A stretch of DNA of 64,000 nt from Nocardioides luteus (GTDB lineage: Bacteria > Actinomycetota > Actinomycetes > Propionibacteriales > Nocardioidaceae): the NCBI RefSeq assembly GCF_015752315.1, contig NZ_JADOVJ010000001.1, positions 3,092,501-3,156,500 of the forward strand, in the 5' to 3' direction. The notes under the pieces are model-generated. The model was not told where the DNA came from. It saw only the letters and a list, made by a program, of their open reading frames with translations, and ran no database searches. The translations under genes and the position numbers were made by a program. Positions 26,132 through 35,416 of this stretch are shown here, one piece after another (within the stretch, counting starts at the first letter, position 1; each line of letters begins with the position of its first letter).

Positions 26132-27025
26132 ATGACCTCGCTCGATCTCTGGGAGGCGTTCGCGCACGCCTACCGGGAGCGCTCGATCAGCGCCGCGGCG
26201 CGTCGGCTCGACCTCTCCCAGCCGGCGGTGACCGCCCGGATCCGCAAGCTCGAGCACGAGCTCGGCGCGACCCTGTTCGAGCGCTCGCGGACCGGGCTGG
26301 TGCCGACCGAGCGCGCCGACGCTCTCGCCGCCCGGATCACCCCGCTGGTCGACCAGCTCCGCGGCGCCGTCGGCACCGAGCCCACGATCGGCCCCGCGAA
26401 CGTCCGGATCGGCGGCGCGGCCGACGTGATGGGCGCCCGGATCGTGCCCGCCCTGGCGCCCCTGGTGCGCGACGGGCTCGACGTGTCGGTGGCCACCGGC
26501 CTCGCCCAGGGCCTCCTCGACGACCTCGCCGGCGAACGTCTCGACCTGGTCGTCTCCTCGGTACGCCCCGGCGACGAGCGACTGCGGTCGACCGCGCTGG
26601 TCGACGAGGAGTTCCTCCTCGTCGCGGCCCCGGCGGTCGCGGCGCGGGTCGATCCCGCCGAGCTGGCCCAGGACCCGGTGCGCGCACTCGCGAGCGTGCC
26701 GCTGGCGGCCTACTCCCACGACCTCCCGATCATCCGGCGCTACTGGCTCACCGAGTTCGACGAGCGACCCACCAACCGCACCGCGCTCGTCCTCCCCGAC
26801 CTGCGCGGCATCCTCCGTGCCGTCGTCGCCGGCATCGGCGCCTCGGTCCTGCCTCGCTACCTGGTCGACGCCGCGCTCGCCGACGGCACCGTCGTACGTC
26901 TCCACGAGCCCAGGCTCGGTCCGCTCAACACCCTCTGGCTGGTCACCGGGGCCAGCCCGTCACCGGCGGTCGGCCACGTCTGCCGACACCTGGGCGCCGA
27001 AGCCGCCGGCTGGGCGAGCACCTGA
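26132..27025 (+). CDS. LysR-family transcriptional regulator
   Basis: The 297-residue regulator has an N-terminal winged helix-turn-helix (RSISAAARRLDLSQPAVTARI, about residues 15-35; LEHELGATLFERSRTGLVPT) and a C-terminal substrate-binding-like domain. It is divergently transcribed from the DJ-1-like gene with about 95 bp between, the classic LysR regulator/target layout. An in-frame ATG at 26123 is possible, but the CATAAT element argues for 26132. It is followed convergently by a GlcD-type flavoprotein 6 bp away, so no terminator fits there. Confidence 0.92.
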   Translation: MTSLDLWEAFAHAYRERSISAAARRLDLSQPAVTARIRKLEHELGATLFERSRTGLVPTERADALAARITPLVDQLRGAVGTEPTIGPANVRIGGAADVMGARIVPALAPLVRDGLDVSVATGLAQGLLDDLAGERLDLVVSSVRPGDERLRSTALVDEEFLLVAAPAVAARVDPAELAQDPVRALASVPLAAYSHDLPIIRRYWLTEFDERPTNRTALVLPDLRGILRAVVAGIGASVLPRYLVDAALADGTVVRLHEPRLGPLNTLWLVTGASPSPAVGHVCRHLGAEAAGWAST

Positions 27026-27031
27026 CGCCGC

Positions 27032-28390
27032 TCAGTAGGCCTTCCCCGGGTTGAGGATCCCGCGCGGATCGAGGGCGGTCTTGATGGCTCGGTGCACGCC
27101 GAGCGCGTCCGGGCCGACCTCGCGGGCGAGCCAGGAGCGCTTGAGCAGGCCGATGCCGTGCTCGGCGGTGACGGTCCCGCCGAGGTCGAGCGCGATACCG
27201 AAGATGTCGTCGCCGGCGGCGAGGACCTCCGCGGGCACCGGCCCGGACGGGTAGCCGATCAGCGGGTGCAGGTTGCCGTCGCCGGCGTGGGCGAAGGAGT
27301 AGATGCGTACGCCGCGGCGGCGGGCGACCTCCTCGACGCGGGCGAACGCCTCCGCCAGTCGGGAGCGGGGCACGCAGATGTCCTCGATCAGCACCGAGCC
27401 CTGGGTCTCGATGGAGGGAAGCGCGAGACGGCGGGCCTCGACCAGCCTGGCCGAGGCCTCCTCGTCGACACCCCGCTCGATCCAGGTCGCCTCCTTGCCG
27501 AGCACCTCGGCGATGGCCTCGATCTCGGACTCCGCGGCGGGGCCGTCGGCCTGGGCGATGACCAGCGCTCCACCGCGCGCGGCGTACGCGGTCCCCTGGG
27601 CGTCGTCGACGACCTGCAGGGTGGCCTGGTCGAGCAGCTCGAGCATCGCCGGCTCTCGCCGGTCCTGAGCCAGCGCCGCGCAGGCCCGCGCGGCAGCCTC
27701 CACCCCCGCGTAGGCCGCGGCCACGGTCAAGGTCCGCTCGGGGAGGGGACGCAGTCGCAGCGTCGCGCCGACGACCACGCCGAGGGTGCCCTCGGAGCCG
27801 ACGAAGAGGCCGGTGAGGTCGAGGCCGGCGACGCCCTTCAGGGTCGACCGGCCGGTGCTGATCAGGGTGCCGTCCGCGAGCACGACCTCGAGGCCGAGCA
27901 CCGAGTCGCGGGTGACGCCGTACTTCACGCACCGCAGCCCGCCCGCGTTGGTCGCGATGTTGCCGCCGATCGTGGAGATCGCGGCCGAAGCCGGGTCCGG
28001 GGCATACCGCAGTCCGTGCTCGCCCGCGGCCCGGTCGAGGTGGGCGGTGATGACGCCGGGCTCGACATGGGCGGTCTGGTCGACCGGGTCGAGCGAGACG
28101 ATCCGGTCCAGGCCGCTCACGTCGAGCACGAGCGCACCCGGCGCCGCCACGGCCCCGCCGGCCAGGCCGGTGCCGGCGCCACGAGGCACGACGGGTACGC
28201 CGTGCTCGAAGGCCAGCCGGAGCGTGGACCGGACCTCTCCGACCGAGGTCGCGTGGACCACCACGTCGGGAATCCCCTCGGCCACGATCCCGGAACGGTC
28301 GACGGCGGCCGCGGCACGGTCGGCCGCGCCGGTCGAGACCCCCGGCACCGCGGCGGTGAGCTCGGCGAGGAACCCCTCGGGAAGGGTCAC
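27032..28390 (-). CDS. FAD-binding oxidase, GlcD / D-lactate dehydrogenase type
   Basis: The 452-residue flavoprotein of the vanillyl-alcohol-oxidase fold oxidises a 2-hydroxy acid (glycolate or D-lactate in relatives). The FAD-binding PCMH domain covers about residues 40-220 with PRGAGTGLAGGAV and IGGNIATNAGGLRCVKYG. The C-terminal cap has HAGDGNLHPLIGY, EHGIGLLK and the end LNPGKAY typical of GlcD. The GTG start at 28390 overlaps the upstream hydrolase stop by 4 bp. Partners GlcE/GlcF are absent, so it probably acts as a single-subunit enzyme passing electrons to quinone or cytochrome. Confidence 0.93.
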   Translation of the reverse strand: MTLPEGFLAELTAAVPGVSTGAADRAAAAVDRSGIVAEGIPDVVVHATSVGEVRSTLRLAFEHGVPVVPRGAGTGLAGGAVAAPGALVLDVSGLDRIVSLDPVDQTAHVEPGVITAHLDRAAGEHGLRYAPDPASAAISTIGGNIATNAGGLRCVKYGVTRDSVLGLEVVLADGTLISTGRSTLKGVAGLDLTGLFVGSEGTLGVVVGATLRLRPLPERTLTVAAAYAGVEAAARACAALAQDRREPAMLELLDQATLQVVDDAQGTAYAARGGALVIAQADGPAAESEIEAIAEVLGKEATWIERGVDEEASARLVEARRLALPSIETQGSVLIEDICVPRSRLAEAFARVEEVARRRGVRIYSFAHAGDGNLHPLIGYPSGPVPAEVLAAGDDIFGIALDLGGTVTAEHGIGLLKRSWLAREVGPDALGVHRAIKTALDPRGILNPGKAY

Positions 28391-29121
28391 CGGCCGACCC
28401 GCCGAACGATCACCGGGAGGTCAGCGCCCAGCTTGAGGCGCTCGAGGAAGAGGATCACCGTGGCCGCGACCGAGCGGTGGGTGACGTCGTTGAGGATGTC
28501 GTGGCGGCCACCCTCGACGACATGCTGCTCGACGGTCGAGGCACCCACCCACGGCTTCAGCGCCTCGCCGACCGGGGTGAGCTGGTCGTCGCGGCCATGG
28601 ACGACCAGCAGCGGCACCTCCGGCACGCTCAGCGAGATCTCGTCCCACGGCAGCTGAGCCGTCAGGGCGCCGCGCGCGAAGCCGTCGTCGGCGGAGATGG
28701 TCCCACGGTAGGTCGGGCAGGCGCTGCGTACCTCGAGCTCGTCCTCCCACCCGGCATCCGCCTCCCCGGAAGCCGTGCCGGGCAGCGCGAGACCGGCGAT
28801 GACGGCAGCGTCGACCGGCAGCTCGCCGACCAGCAGCGCGGCGAGGGTGGCACCGGTGTCGGAGCCGACCAGCACCTTCGGACCCGGCAGGTCCTCATCG
28901 GCCACCAGCGCGGAGACCGCCGCCCGCGTGGCGTCGAGGTCGTCGAGGTCCACCTCGACGACCCGAACCTTGTAGGCATCGGCGGAGATCCGGCGGCCGA
29001 AACGGGCGTACGTCGCGGCCGTCTCGCCCCTCCCGGTGAGCAGGATCAGGGTGCCGCGAGGAGCGACGCCCTCGGGCTCGTCCCAGGCGTGGGGCAGGTC
29101 GGTCACGGCGATGGCAGTCAT
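28387..29121 (-). CDS. Alpha/beta hydrolase
   Basis: The protein has 244 residues. Visible elements are TLILLTGRGETAATYARFG near the N-terminus, VLVGSDTGATLAALL (the usual nucleophile elbow position, here GSDTG with Asp rather than Ser), LLVVHGRDDQLTP (acid) and EGGRHDILND (His). The elbow Asp suggests either a dehalogenase/epoxide-hydrolase-like mechanism or a non-hydrolytic role. The start at 29121 is chosen; an ATG at 29130 would add three residues. It overlaps the GlcD-like gene by 4 bp, so the two are co-expressed, and it is divergent from a LysR gene. Confidence 0.82.
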   Translation of the reverse strand: MTAIAVTDLPHAWDEPEGVAPRGTLILLTGRGETAATYARFGRRISADAYKVRVVEVDLDDLDATRAAVSALVADEDLPGPKVLVGSDTGATLAALLVGELPVDAAVIAGLALPGTASGEADAGWEDELEVRSACPTYRGTISADDGFARGALTAQLPWDEISLSVPEVPLLVVHGRDDQLTPVGEALKPWVGASTVEQHVVEGGRHDILNDVTHRSVAATVILFLERLKLGADLPVIVRRVGR

Positions 29122-29248
29122 GCCCACCATGCTCGGGGCGGGTGGGCGGTGGCGTCCAAGACCAATCTGCTCACCTGATCCATCGCCGATCGTGATCGGT
29201 ATCTGAGAGGGCACGACACGAATCCCGCAAAGGCCCCACACTAGATAT

Positions 29249-30121
29249 ATGAGTATTTCGCTGGACATTGAGCACCTGCGTACGCTCGTGGCGATCGCTG
29301 AGAGCGGAGGGTTCACCAAGGCGGCGGCGGTGAGACACATCAGCCAGCCCGCACTGAGCCAGCACGTACGACTCCTCGAGCGCACCCTGAAGCGCCGTCT
29401 CTTCGAGAAGGACGGCCGCACCATGCGGTTCACGCCCGACGGCGAGCGGGTGCTGGTCGAGGCGCGCAAGATCCTGGCCACCCACGACGCCTCGCTCGCA
29501 CTCCTCGAGGTCGCCAACCCGACCACGATCACCGTCGGCTGCGTCGAGCACGCCGTCGAGCAGATGCTCCCCGAGCTCCTGCGCACCCTGACCCAGGCCT
29601 TCCCGGAGACGGGCACCCGGTTCGAGATCGGCCGCTCGACCCAGCTCTACGACTCGGTCGCCAAGGGCTCGGTCGACCTCGCCTTCGTCCTCGACCCCAG
29701 CGGCCAGGCCGCCGGCCACGAGGTCGGTCTCCTCCCCCTCCACTGGTACGCCGCACCTCGCGAGCCGGTCGCCGAGGAGACCTTCAGCCTGGTCGCGTTC
29801 GAGGAGCCGTGCGGACTGCGCGAGCGGGCGCTGGCCCTGCTCGCCGAGGCCGGCCACCAGGTCGAGGTCACCGCGACCTCGACAACCCTGGAAGGAGTCC
29901 TGGCAGGCGTACGCGCCGGCCTCGGCACCGCCCTGCTCCCCGGCATCGGCGGCAGCCCGCACGGCATCCAGGAGCGCCCCGGCCTCCCGGCGGCAGGCAC
30001 CGCCCACCTCCGGATGATCGCCCGCCGGGGACTCGACCCCGAGATCGAGGAGACCGCCCTGCTCGCCGGCCGCGACTTCCTGGCCGGAACCCCGAACCTG
30101 CGCCTGATCAGCAACGCATAA
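29249..30121 (+). CDS. LysR-family transcriptional regulator
   Basis: The 290-residue regulator has an N-terminal helix-turn-helix (GGFTKAAAVRHISQPALSQH; LLERTLKRRLFEKDGRTMRFTPDG) and an effector domain from about residue 88. It lies upstream of, and in the same direction as, the SsuD-like monooxygenase cluster and divergent from the hydrolase/GlcD pair, so it could serve either; sulfur-starvation LysR regulators (CysB/Cbl/SsuR type) commonly sit in this position. The short AT-rich TAGATAT directly before the ATG is notable, and no ribosome site is seen. Confidence 0.91.
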   Translation: MSISLDIEHLRTLVAIAESGGFTKAAAVRHISQPALSQHVRLLERTLKRRLFEKDGRTMRFTPDGERVLVEARKILATHDASLALLEVANPTTITVGCVEHAVEQMLPELLRTLTQAFPETGTRFEIGRSTQLYDSVAKGSVDLAFVLDPSGQAAGHEVGLLPLHWYAAPREPVAEETFSLVAFEEPCGLRERALALLAEAGHQVEVTATSTTLEGVLAGVRAGLGTALLPGIGGSPHGIQERPGLPAAGTAHLRMIARRGLDPEIEETALLAGRDFLAGTPNLRLISNA

Positions 30122-30243
30122 GCCAGGGCGAAGGATTCACATCCCACATTCCTGTTGGACGCCAAGGCCCCCACCCACCAGCATTGATGACTAAGTCAGT
30201 GGACTTTGTCGACTGAGCCCGTGCGCACCGGAAGGAACCCCTC
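30122..30243 (+). promoter_or_regulatory. Promoter region of the organosulfur cluster
   Basis: These 122 non-coding bases contain AGTC/GACT elements: AGTCAGTGGACT and GTCGACTGAG within 30194-30216. These form imperfect dyads of the kind bound by LysR-type regulators. No convincing -35/-10 pair is seen. GGAAGGAA before the next start is a good ribosome site. Confidence 0.35.
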
Positions 30244-31500
30244 GTGACCACCCCAGTCTTCGACGCCCAGATCCCGGCGACAGCATCACCCAAGGTCGAG
30301 TTCATCAGCCTCTCACATCTGAACCCGTCCACCGAGCTGAACCCGGTCAAGGTCCCCCACGGCATCGACCTGGACTACTTCAAGCGCTACGTGGCCACCC
30401 TGGAGGAGCAGGAGTTCGACTACACCCTGCTCCCCTACGGCTCGAACTCGGCCGACTCCTTCATCACCGCGGCCGCCGTCGGCACCCTCACCGAACGGAT
30501 CCGGCCGATCGTCGCGCTGCGCCCCAACACCACGTTCCCGCTGGTCGCGGCCCAGAAGCTGGCCACGCTCGACCAGCTCACCCAGGGGCGCGCGGTCGTC
30601 CACCTGATCTCCGGCGGCTCCGACGACGAGCAGCACCGCCAGGGCGACTACGAGCCCAAGCCGCGGCGCTACGCCCGCACCGGCGAGTACATCGACCTGC
30701 TGCGCCGCGCCTGGACCGAGAAGGAGCCGTTCAGCCACGAGGGCGAGTTCTACCGGTTCGACGACTTCGGCCCGGGCTTCGCCACCTACTCCGGCGACCC
30801 GATCCCGATCTCCATCGGCGGCCAGTCGCAGGAGGCCTTCGACATCGGCGGCACCCAGGCCGACATCTTCTCCTTCTGGGGCGAGCCGCTGCCCGAGCTG
30901 CGCACGGAGATCGACCGGGTCAACGCGATCGCGGCGGCGGCCGGGCGGCCCGACCCGCGCATCTGGGTCACCTTCCGGCCGATCGTCGCCGCCACCGACG
31001 CGGAGGCCTGGGAGAAGGCCTACGACTACATCGGCAAGATCGGCGCGACCTACGAGAAGGCCGCCTACTTCACCCGCCGCCATCAGTCGAAGGCCACCAA
31101 CATCGGCTCGGTGCGCGCCCTCGAGTTCGCCGGCGCCTCCGAGCGCTACGACCGCGCACTGTGGACCCGCACCGCCGCCGCGACCGGCGGCCAGGGCGCC
31201 TCCACCGCGCTGGTCGGCAGCCCCGAGACCGTCGCCGCCGCGATCCTCGACTACGTCGACGCCGGCGCCGACCTGGTCTCCATCCGCGGCTACGACACGC
31301 TCGCCGACGCCACCGACTACGGCAAGCACGTCCTCCCGCTGGTGCGCCAGGAGATCGCCCACCGCGAGGCGACCGGACGCCGCGGCAGCCTCCAGTCCGA
31401 GCACCTCGGCTACTACAGCGACGACTTCGTCGCCGCCGCGGACAGTGCTGCGGACAAGGCCGCGGACAGGGCCGCGGCCCTCGAGGGCGCCGGCGCATGA
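30244..31500 (+). CDS. SsuD-like FMNH2-dependent monooxygenase
   Basis: The 418-residue flavin-dependent monooxygenase of the bacterial luciferase superfamily shows SsuD-like landmarks: FITAAAVGTLTERIRPIVALRP, a TLDQLTQGRAVVHLISGG segment, ISIGGQSQEAFDIGG and FSFWGEP. SsuD releases sulfite from alkanesulfonates with FMNH2 from a separate reductase; no SsuE-type reductase lies nearby. Its C-terminal 30 residues are Ala/Asp-rich and extra to SsuD. The GTG start at 30244 follows GGAAGGAA. The stop overlaps the next gene by 4 bp. The substrate is probably an organosulfur compound, judged by the company it keeps. Confidence 0.88.
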   Translation: MTTPVFDAQIPATASPKVEFISLSHLNPSTELNPVKVPHGIDLDYFKRYVATLEEQEFDYTLLPYGSNSADSFITAAAVGTLTERIRPIVALRPNTTFPLVAAQKLATLDQLTQGRAVVHLISGGSDDEQHRQGDYEPKPRRYARTGEYIDLLRRAWTEKEPFSHEGEFYRFDDFGPGFATYSGDPIPISIGGQSQEAFDIGGTQADIFSFWGEPLPELRTEIDRVNAIAAAAGRPDPRIWVTFRPIVAATDAEAWEKAYDYIGKIGATYEKAAYFTRRHQSKATNIGSVRALEFAGASERYDRALWTRTAAATGGQGASTALVGSPETVAAAILDYVDAGADLVSIRGYDTLADATDYGKHVLPLVRQEIAHREATGRRGSLQSEHLGYYSDDFVAAADSAADKAADRAAALEGAGA

Positions 31501-32696
31501 CCGCGACCGACGACACCGGCAAGAGGACGTACGATCTCCCGGTCCCGGACCTCTCCGAGGCCGCGCTCGCACAGGTCACCGCGGAGATCGCCGAGCACGC
31601 CGCCGACTACGACCGCTCCGGCGAGGTGCCGGCCAAGGGCCTCGAGGCCGCGTGGCGGGCGGGTCTGGTGACGGCGACGGTCGGCAAGCGGTACGGCGGA
31701 GCCGAGGTCGGCACCATCGACTCGCTGCGCATCGTCCAGGCCATCGGCGAGGGTGACCCGTCGGTGGCACTGATCGTGGCCAACACGCTCTCGGCCCATG
31801 CCGCTCAGGCCGAGCTCGGTGGCTGGCACGACGCGCACTACGACGACCTGCTGGACCGCTCGACGAAGGAGCCGGCCTTCGTCAACGCCATCCGCGCCGA
31901 GCCCGAGCTGGGCGCCCCGGCCCGCGGCGGTATCCCGAAGACCACGATCACCCGCACCGAGAACGGCTGGCGCATCGACGGCCACAAGGCGTACGCCACT
32001 GGCGGGGCTGCCCTGACCTACCACAGCGTCTGGGTCACCGCCGACGAGCCGGACACCCCCTCGCACCGGCCGCGGGTCGGTCATGTCACCGTCCCCGGCG
32101 ACGCCGAAGGCATCACCTGGGTCGAGACCTGGGACCACCTGGGCCTGCGTGCCTCCAACACCCACGACGTCGTCTACGACGGGGTCGAGGTGCCGTACGA
32201 GGCGTTCCGGGAGATCCCGCGACAGCCGGACGGCTCCTACCGCGACCCGGCGGCGACCGCCGGCCCGGGCAGCTTCGCGCACCCCGCGCTCTACATCGGC
32301 GTGGCCCGCGCGGCGCGCTCGGCCTTCGCCGAGTTCGCCCGCACCCGGGTGCCCAGCGCCCTGGGAAGGCCGATCGCCGAGACCGAGCGGATCCAGGCGG
32401 TCGCCGGGGAGATCGACCTGCAGATCGCGAGCGCCGAGGCGCTGGCGTACGGGACCCTGCGCCGGCTCGAGGCCGGCGACGACTCGGTCCTCCCCCAGCT
32501 CTCGGTGATCAAGGTCGCGATCGCCCGGGCCGTCGTCACCGCGACCCAGACCGCCGTCGCCGCGCTCGGCAACCCGGGTCTGAGCCGCAACAACCGTCTC
32601 GAACGCCACCTGCGCGACGCCCTCTGCATCCGGGTGCACCCGCCGCAGGAGGACTTCGCCCTCGTCCAGGCCGGCCGGCGCGTTCTCGGCGCGTGA
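31497..32696 (+). CDS. Acyl-CoA dehydrogenase-like monooxygenase (DszC/SfnC group)
   Basis: The 399-residue flavoprotein has the acyl-CoA dehydrogenase fold (N-terminal helices, central beta domain with WRIDGHKAYATGG and THDVVYDGVEVP, C-terminal helices with HLRDALCIRVHPPQEDF). It lacks the usual catalytic Glu region and is linked by a 4-bp overlap to a luciferase-like monooxygenase. Members of this group (DszC, SfnC) are reduced-flavin monooxygenases acting on sulfur compounds, and that role fits better than acyl-CoA oxidation. The substrate is unknown. The start at 31497 is set by ATGA overlap. Confidence 0.82.
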   Translation: MTATDDTGKRTYDLPVPDLSEAALAQVTAEIAEHAADYDRSGEVPAKGLEAAWRAGLVTATVGKRYGGAEVGTIDSLRIVQAIGEGDPSVALIVANTLSAHAAQAELGGWHDAHYDDLLDRSTKEPAFVNAIRAEPELGAPARGGIPKTTITRTENGWRIDGHKAYATGGAALTYHSVWVTADEPDTPSHRPRVGHVTVPGDAEGITWVETWDHLGLRASNTHDVVYDGVEVPYEAFREIPRQPDGSYRDPAATAGPGSFAHPALYIGVARAARSAFAEFARTRVPSALGRPIAETERIQAVAGEIDLQIASAEALAYGTLRRLEAGDDSVLPQLSVIKVAIARAVVTATQTAVAALGNPGLSRNNRLERHLRDALCIRVHPPQEDFALVQAGRRVLGA

Positions 32697-32730
32697 GTCA
32701 CCCACCCCCGCACATCACCGAAGGAACCCC

Positions 32731-34374
32731 ATGAAGATCGCTCGACCCGTCACCCGTCTCGGCACCTGGCGCCGCAAGATGGCCCTCGCCGTCGCCGCGG
32801 CCACCGCAGCGGCCTCGCTGACCGCCTGCGGCAGCGCCTCGTCCGGAGCCTCGGGTGAGGGCCAGGTCACCTTCCTGCTCGACTCCCTCGGCAACTCCTG
32901 GGTGCCCAACACCTCCTCGATCTCCAGCTTCCAGGGCAACGTCTACAGCCAGATCTACGACAAGCTCGTCTACGTCGACGACCAGGGCAAGATCTCGCCC
33001 TGGATCGCCGAGAAGTGGGAGAACAACTCCGACTACACCTCCTTCACCCTGCACCTGAAGAAGGGCGTGACCTTCTCCAACGGCGACCCGCTCGACGCCG
33101 CCGCCGTGGTCGCCAACCTCGACTACTGGGCCAAGGGCCAGCCCGACCAGGGCATCGCCCCGATCAGCCTGTTCCCCAAGACGTACGCAGGGGCGAAGGC
33201 CGTCGACGAGACGACCGTCCAGGTGAGCTTCTCGGCGCCGACGCTCGGGTTCATCCCCACCCTCGGCTACGCCGCCAGCGCCCTGTTCGCGCCCAAGGCC
33301 ATCGCCGGCACCGCCGAGGAGCAGGCTGAGCTCTCCACCAACTACGGCTCCGGGCCGTACGTCGTGAAGTCCTGGAAGGCCGACGACAACGTCGTCCTGG
33401 AGAAGCGCGACGACTACGAGTGGGGTCCCGAGGCGCTCGGCAACACCGGCCCGGCGAAGATCGAGCAGATCACCTACAAGGTCAGCCCCGACGCCGCCGT
33501 CCGCACCGCCGCGGTGCAGTCCGGTCAAGCACAGGTCGCCTACAACCCGACGCCGCAGCAGATCTCCGACCTCAAGGGCCAGGGTTTCAGCGTGCACACG
33601 CCCGTCTATCTCGGCTTCGCCTTCGGCTGGGCGCTCAACACCAAGACCGCGGTCTTCAAGGACCTGAAGGTACGCCAGGCCGTCCAGCACGGCATCGACC
33701 GCGACGAGATCATCGACACCGTCTACACCTCCGACTGGAAGCCGGCGAACTCGTTCTTCAACGACACCGTGCCCGGTGTCTCCGACCAGTCCGCGGAGTT
33801 CGGCTACGACCCCGACGCGGCCGCGAAGCTGCTGGCCGAGGCGGGCTACCGGAAGGGGTCCGACGGCGTCCTGGCCAAGGGCGGAACCCGGCTGGAGTTC
33901 ACGCTCTACTCCAACCCCTACCTGCCGACCTCCAAGCAGGTCGACCAGCTCATCGCCACCCAGCTGGGCAAGCTCGGCTTCAAGGTGAGCGTGCAGACGT
34001 ACGACGTGATCACCTACGGCGAGAAGATCACCGTCGGGGCGCCGAACGTGGCCGCCTACGAGGTCACCCGCTCGATCGGTGACGCCTCCACCGCGGCCAA
34101 CGTGTTCACCGACGCCGACAGCGGGGAGAACTGGTTCGGCATCGGCGAGTCGGACACCACCATCAACAAGCTGCGCGACTCGATCCGGGCCGCGACCGAT
34201 CCCGCCCAGCGTGACGCCGACCTGGCCGAGCTCCAGCGCCACGTGCTCGAGCAGGCCTACTACGTGCCGATCACCCAGATCGTGCAGCGGCCGCTGCTCG
34301 CCAGCCCCGACCTGAAGGGCGTCCGGACCGACAGCACGGCGTTCGCCAAGTTCGCCGCCGCCACCATCGAGTGA
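32731..34374 (+). CDS. ABC transporter substrate-binding lipoprotein, peptide/nickel (SBP_bac_5) family
   Basis: The 547-residue extracellular receptor has a signal peptide with TWRRKMALAVAAATAAASLTAC, where Cys33 is the lipidated residue of the lipobox. The mature part is an SBP_bac_5 domain (DLKVRQAVQHGIDRDEII is the typical mid-domain motif). The family binds oligopeptides, nickel-chelates and, in several cases, glutathione or other sulfur metabolites. AAGGAA precedes the ATG. It is the first of four overlapping or near-overlapping importer genes. In this context a sulfur-containing solute is the best guess. Confidence 0.93.
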   Translation: MKIARPVTRLGTWRRKMALAVAAATAAASLTACGSASSGASGEGQVTFLLDSLGNSWVPNTSSISSFQGNVYSQIYDKLVYVDDQGKISPWIAEKWENNSDYTSFTLHLKKGVTFSNGDPLDAAAVVANLDYWAKGQPDQGIAPISLFPKTYAGAKAVDETTVQVSFSAPTLGFIPTLGYAASALFAPKAIAGTAEEQAELSTNYGSGPYVVKSWKADDNVVLEKRDDYEWGPEALGNTGPAKIEQITYKVSPDAAVRTAAVQSGQAQVAYNPTPQQISDLKGQGFSVHTPVYLGFAFGWALNTKTAVFKDLKVRQAVQHGIDRDEIIDTVYTSDWKPANSFFNDTVPGVSDQSAEFGYDPDAAAKLLAEAGYRKGSDGVLAKGGTRLEFTLYSNPYLPTSKQVDQLIATQLGKLGFKVSVQTYDVITYGEKITVGAPNVAAYEVTRSIGDASTAANVFTDADSGENWFGIGESDTTINKLRDSIRAATDPAQRDADLAELQRHVLEQAYYVPITQIVQRPLLASPDLKGVRTDSTAFAKFAAATIE

Positions 34375-35414
34375 GCGCCGTGCGGAACTCCTACCCCGTC
34401 TTCGTGCTCCGGCGCATCGGGCAGGCGGTCGTGGTCATCCTGCTGGCCTACATCGCCACCTTCCTGGTGATCAGCGTGCTGCCCGGTGACCCGGTCTCGG
34501 GCATGCTGAACAACCCGGAGAACGGGTTCTCGCCCGAGCAGGTCGACCAGATCGTCTCCTACTACAAGCTCGACCAGCCCGTGCTGGTGCAGCTGTGGGA
34601 GTCGCTGTCCCGCTTCCTCACCGGCGATCTCGGGGTCTCGCTGCGCACCAACCTGCCCGTCGCTCCGATGATCGGGCAGGTCGCCGCCTCGACGTTCTCG
34701 CTGGCCGGGGCAGCACTCGGGCTCGCGCTCGTCCTGGCCTTCGCGGTCGGCTACGGTGCCCACGCGCTGCCCCGCTGGGCGGGCCGGGACCTGCTGCGGG
34801 CGTTCCCGTCGCTGTTCCTGTCGGTGCCCAACTACGTGGTCGGGCTGCTGGTGCTGATCTTCTTCTCCTTCCAGCTGCACCTGTTCTCGGTGATCGACTC
34901 CGAGACGCCCGTCGGCACCTTCTTCGCGGCGCTCACCCTCGCGATCCCGGTCTCGGCGCAGTTGGCCGAGGTGATCATCGCCAACCTCGACCACGAGTCC
35001 ACCCAGGAGTACGCCACGGTGGCCCGCTCGCGCGGCCTGACCCAGGCGAGCCTCTTCGTGCGGCACCTGCTCAAGCCGGCCTCGCTTCCGGTGGTTACGG
35101 TCATCGCGCTCATCGTCGGCGAGCTGCTCGGCGGGGCGGTGCTGACCGAGCAGATCTTCGGCCGCAACGGGCTCGGCAGCCTCGTCCAGCAGTCGGTGAC
35201 CACCCAGGACACCCCGGTGCTCCAGGCCGTGGTCTCGCTCTCGGCGGTCGTCTTCGTCGTGGTCAACCTGGTGGCCGACCTCGTCTACCCGCTGCTCGAC
35301 CCACGCGTACGCCTCACCGAGACGCGCGCCCGGGCGACGGTCCCCGTCCCCGCCCCCGGCCGCGCCCCGGGCCCGTTCGCTCCCTCGGGACTCTCCACGC
35401 GGAAGGCAGGCTGA
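34371..35414 (+). CDS. ABC transporter permease, DppB type
   Basis: The 347-residue inner-membrane permease has an N-terminal DppB-like segment (VFVLRRIGQAVVVILLAYI), an ISVLPGDPVS loop and the EAA loop EYATVARSRGLTQASLFVRH. The C-terminal 30 residues are Pro/Arg-rich and cytoplasmic. The GTG start overlaps the binding-protein stop by 4 bp (GTGA). It forms the translocation channel with the next gene product. Confidence 0.93.
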   Translation: MSAVRNSYPVFVLRRIGQAVVVILLAYIATFLVISVLPGDPVSGMLNNPENGFSPEQVDQIVSYYKLDQPVLVQLWESLSRFLTGDLGVSLRTNLPVAPMIGQVAASTFSLAGAALGLALVLAFAVGYGAHALPRWAGRDLLRAFPSLFLSVPNYVVGLLVLIFFSFQLHLFSVIDSETPVGTFFAALTLAIPVSAQLAEVIIANLDHESTQEYATVARSRGLTQASLFVRHLLKPASLPVVTVIALIVGELLGGAVLTEQIFGRNGLGSLVQQSVTTQDTPVLQAVVSLSAVVFVVVNLVADLVYPLLDPRVRLTETRARATVPVPAPGRAPGPFAPSGLSTRKAG

Positions 35415-35416
35415 GG

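Noticed and set aside
29242..29247. TAGATA as the -10 of the LysR gene at 29249
   Set aside because: It ends 1 nt before the ATG, which would place the transcript start inside the coding region.
30244..31500. SsuD-like gene as part of a standard ssuEADCB sulfonate operon
   Set aside because: No SsuE reductase and no Ssu-type transporter are present; the importer is of the peptide/nickel family.
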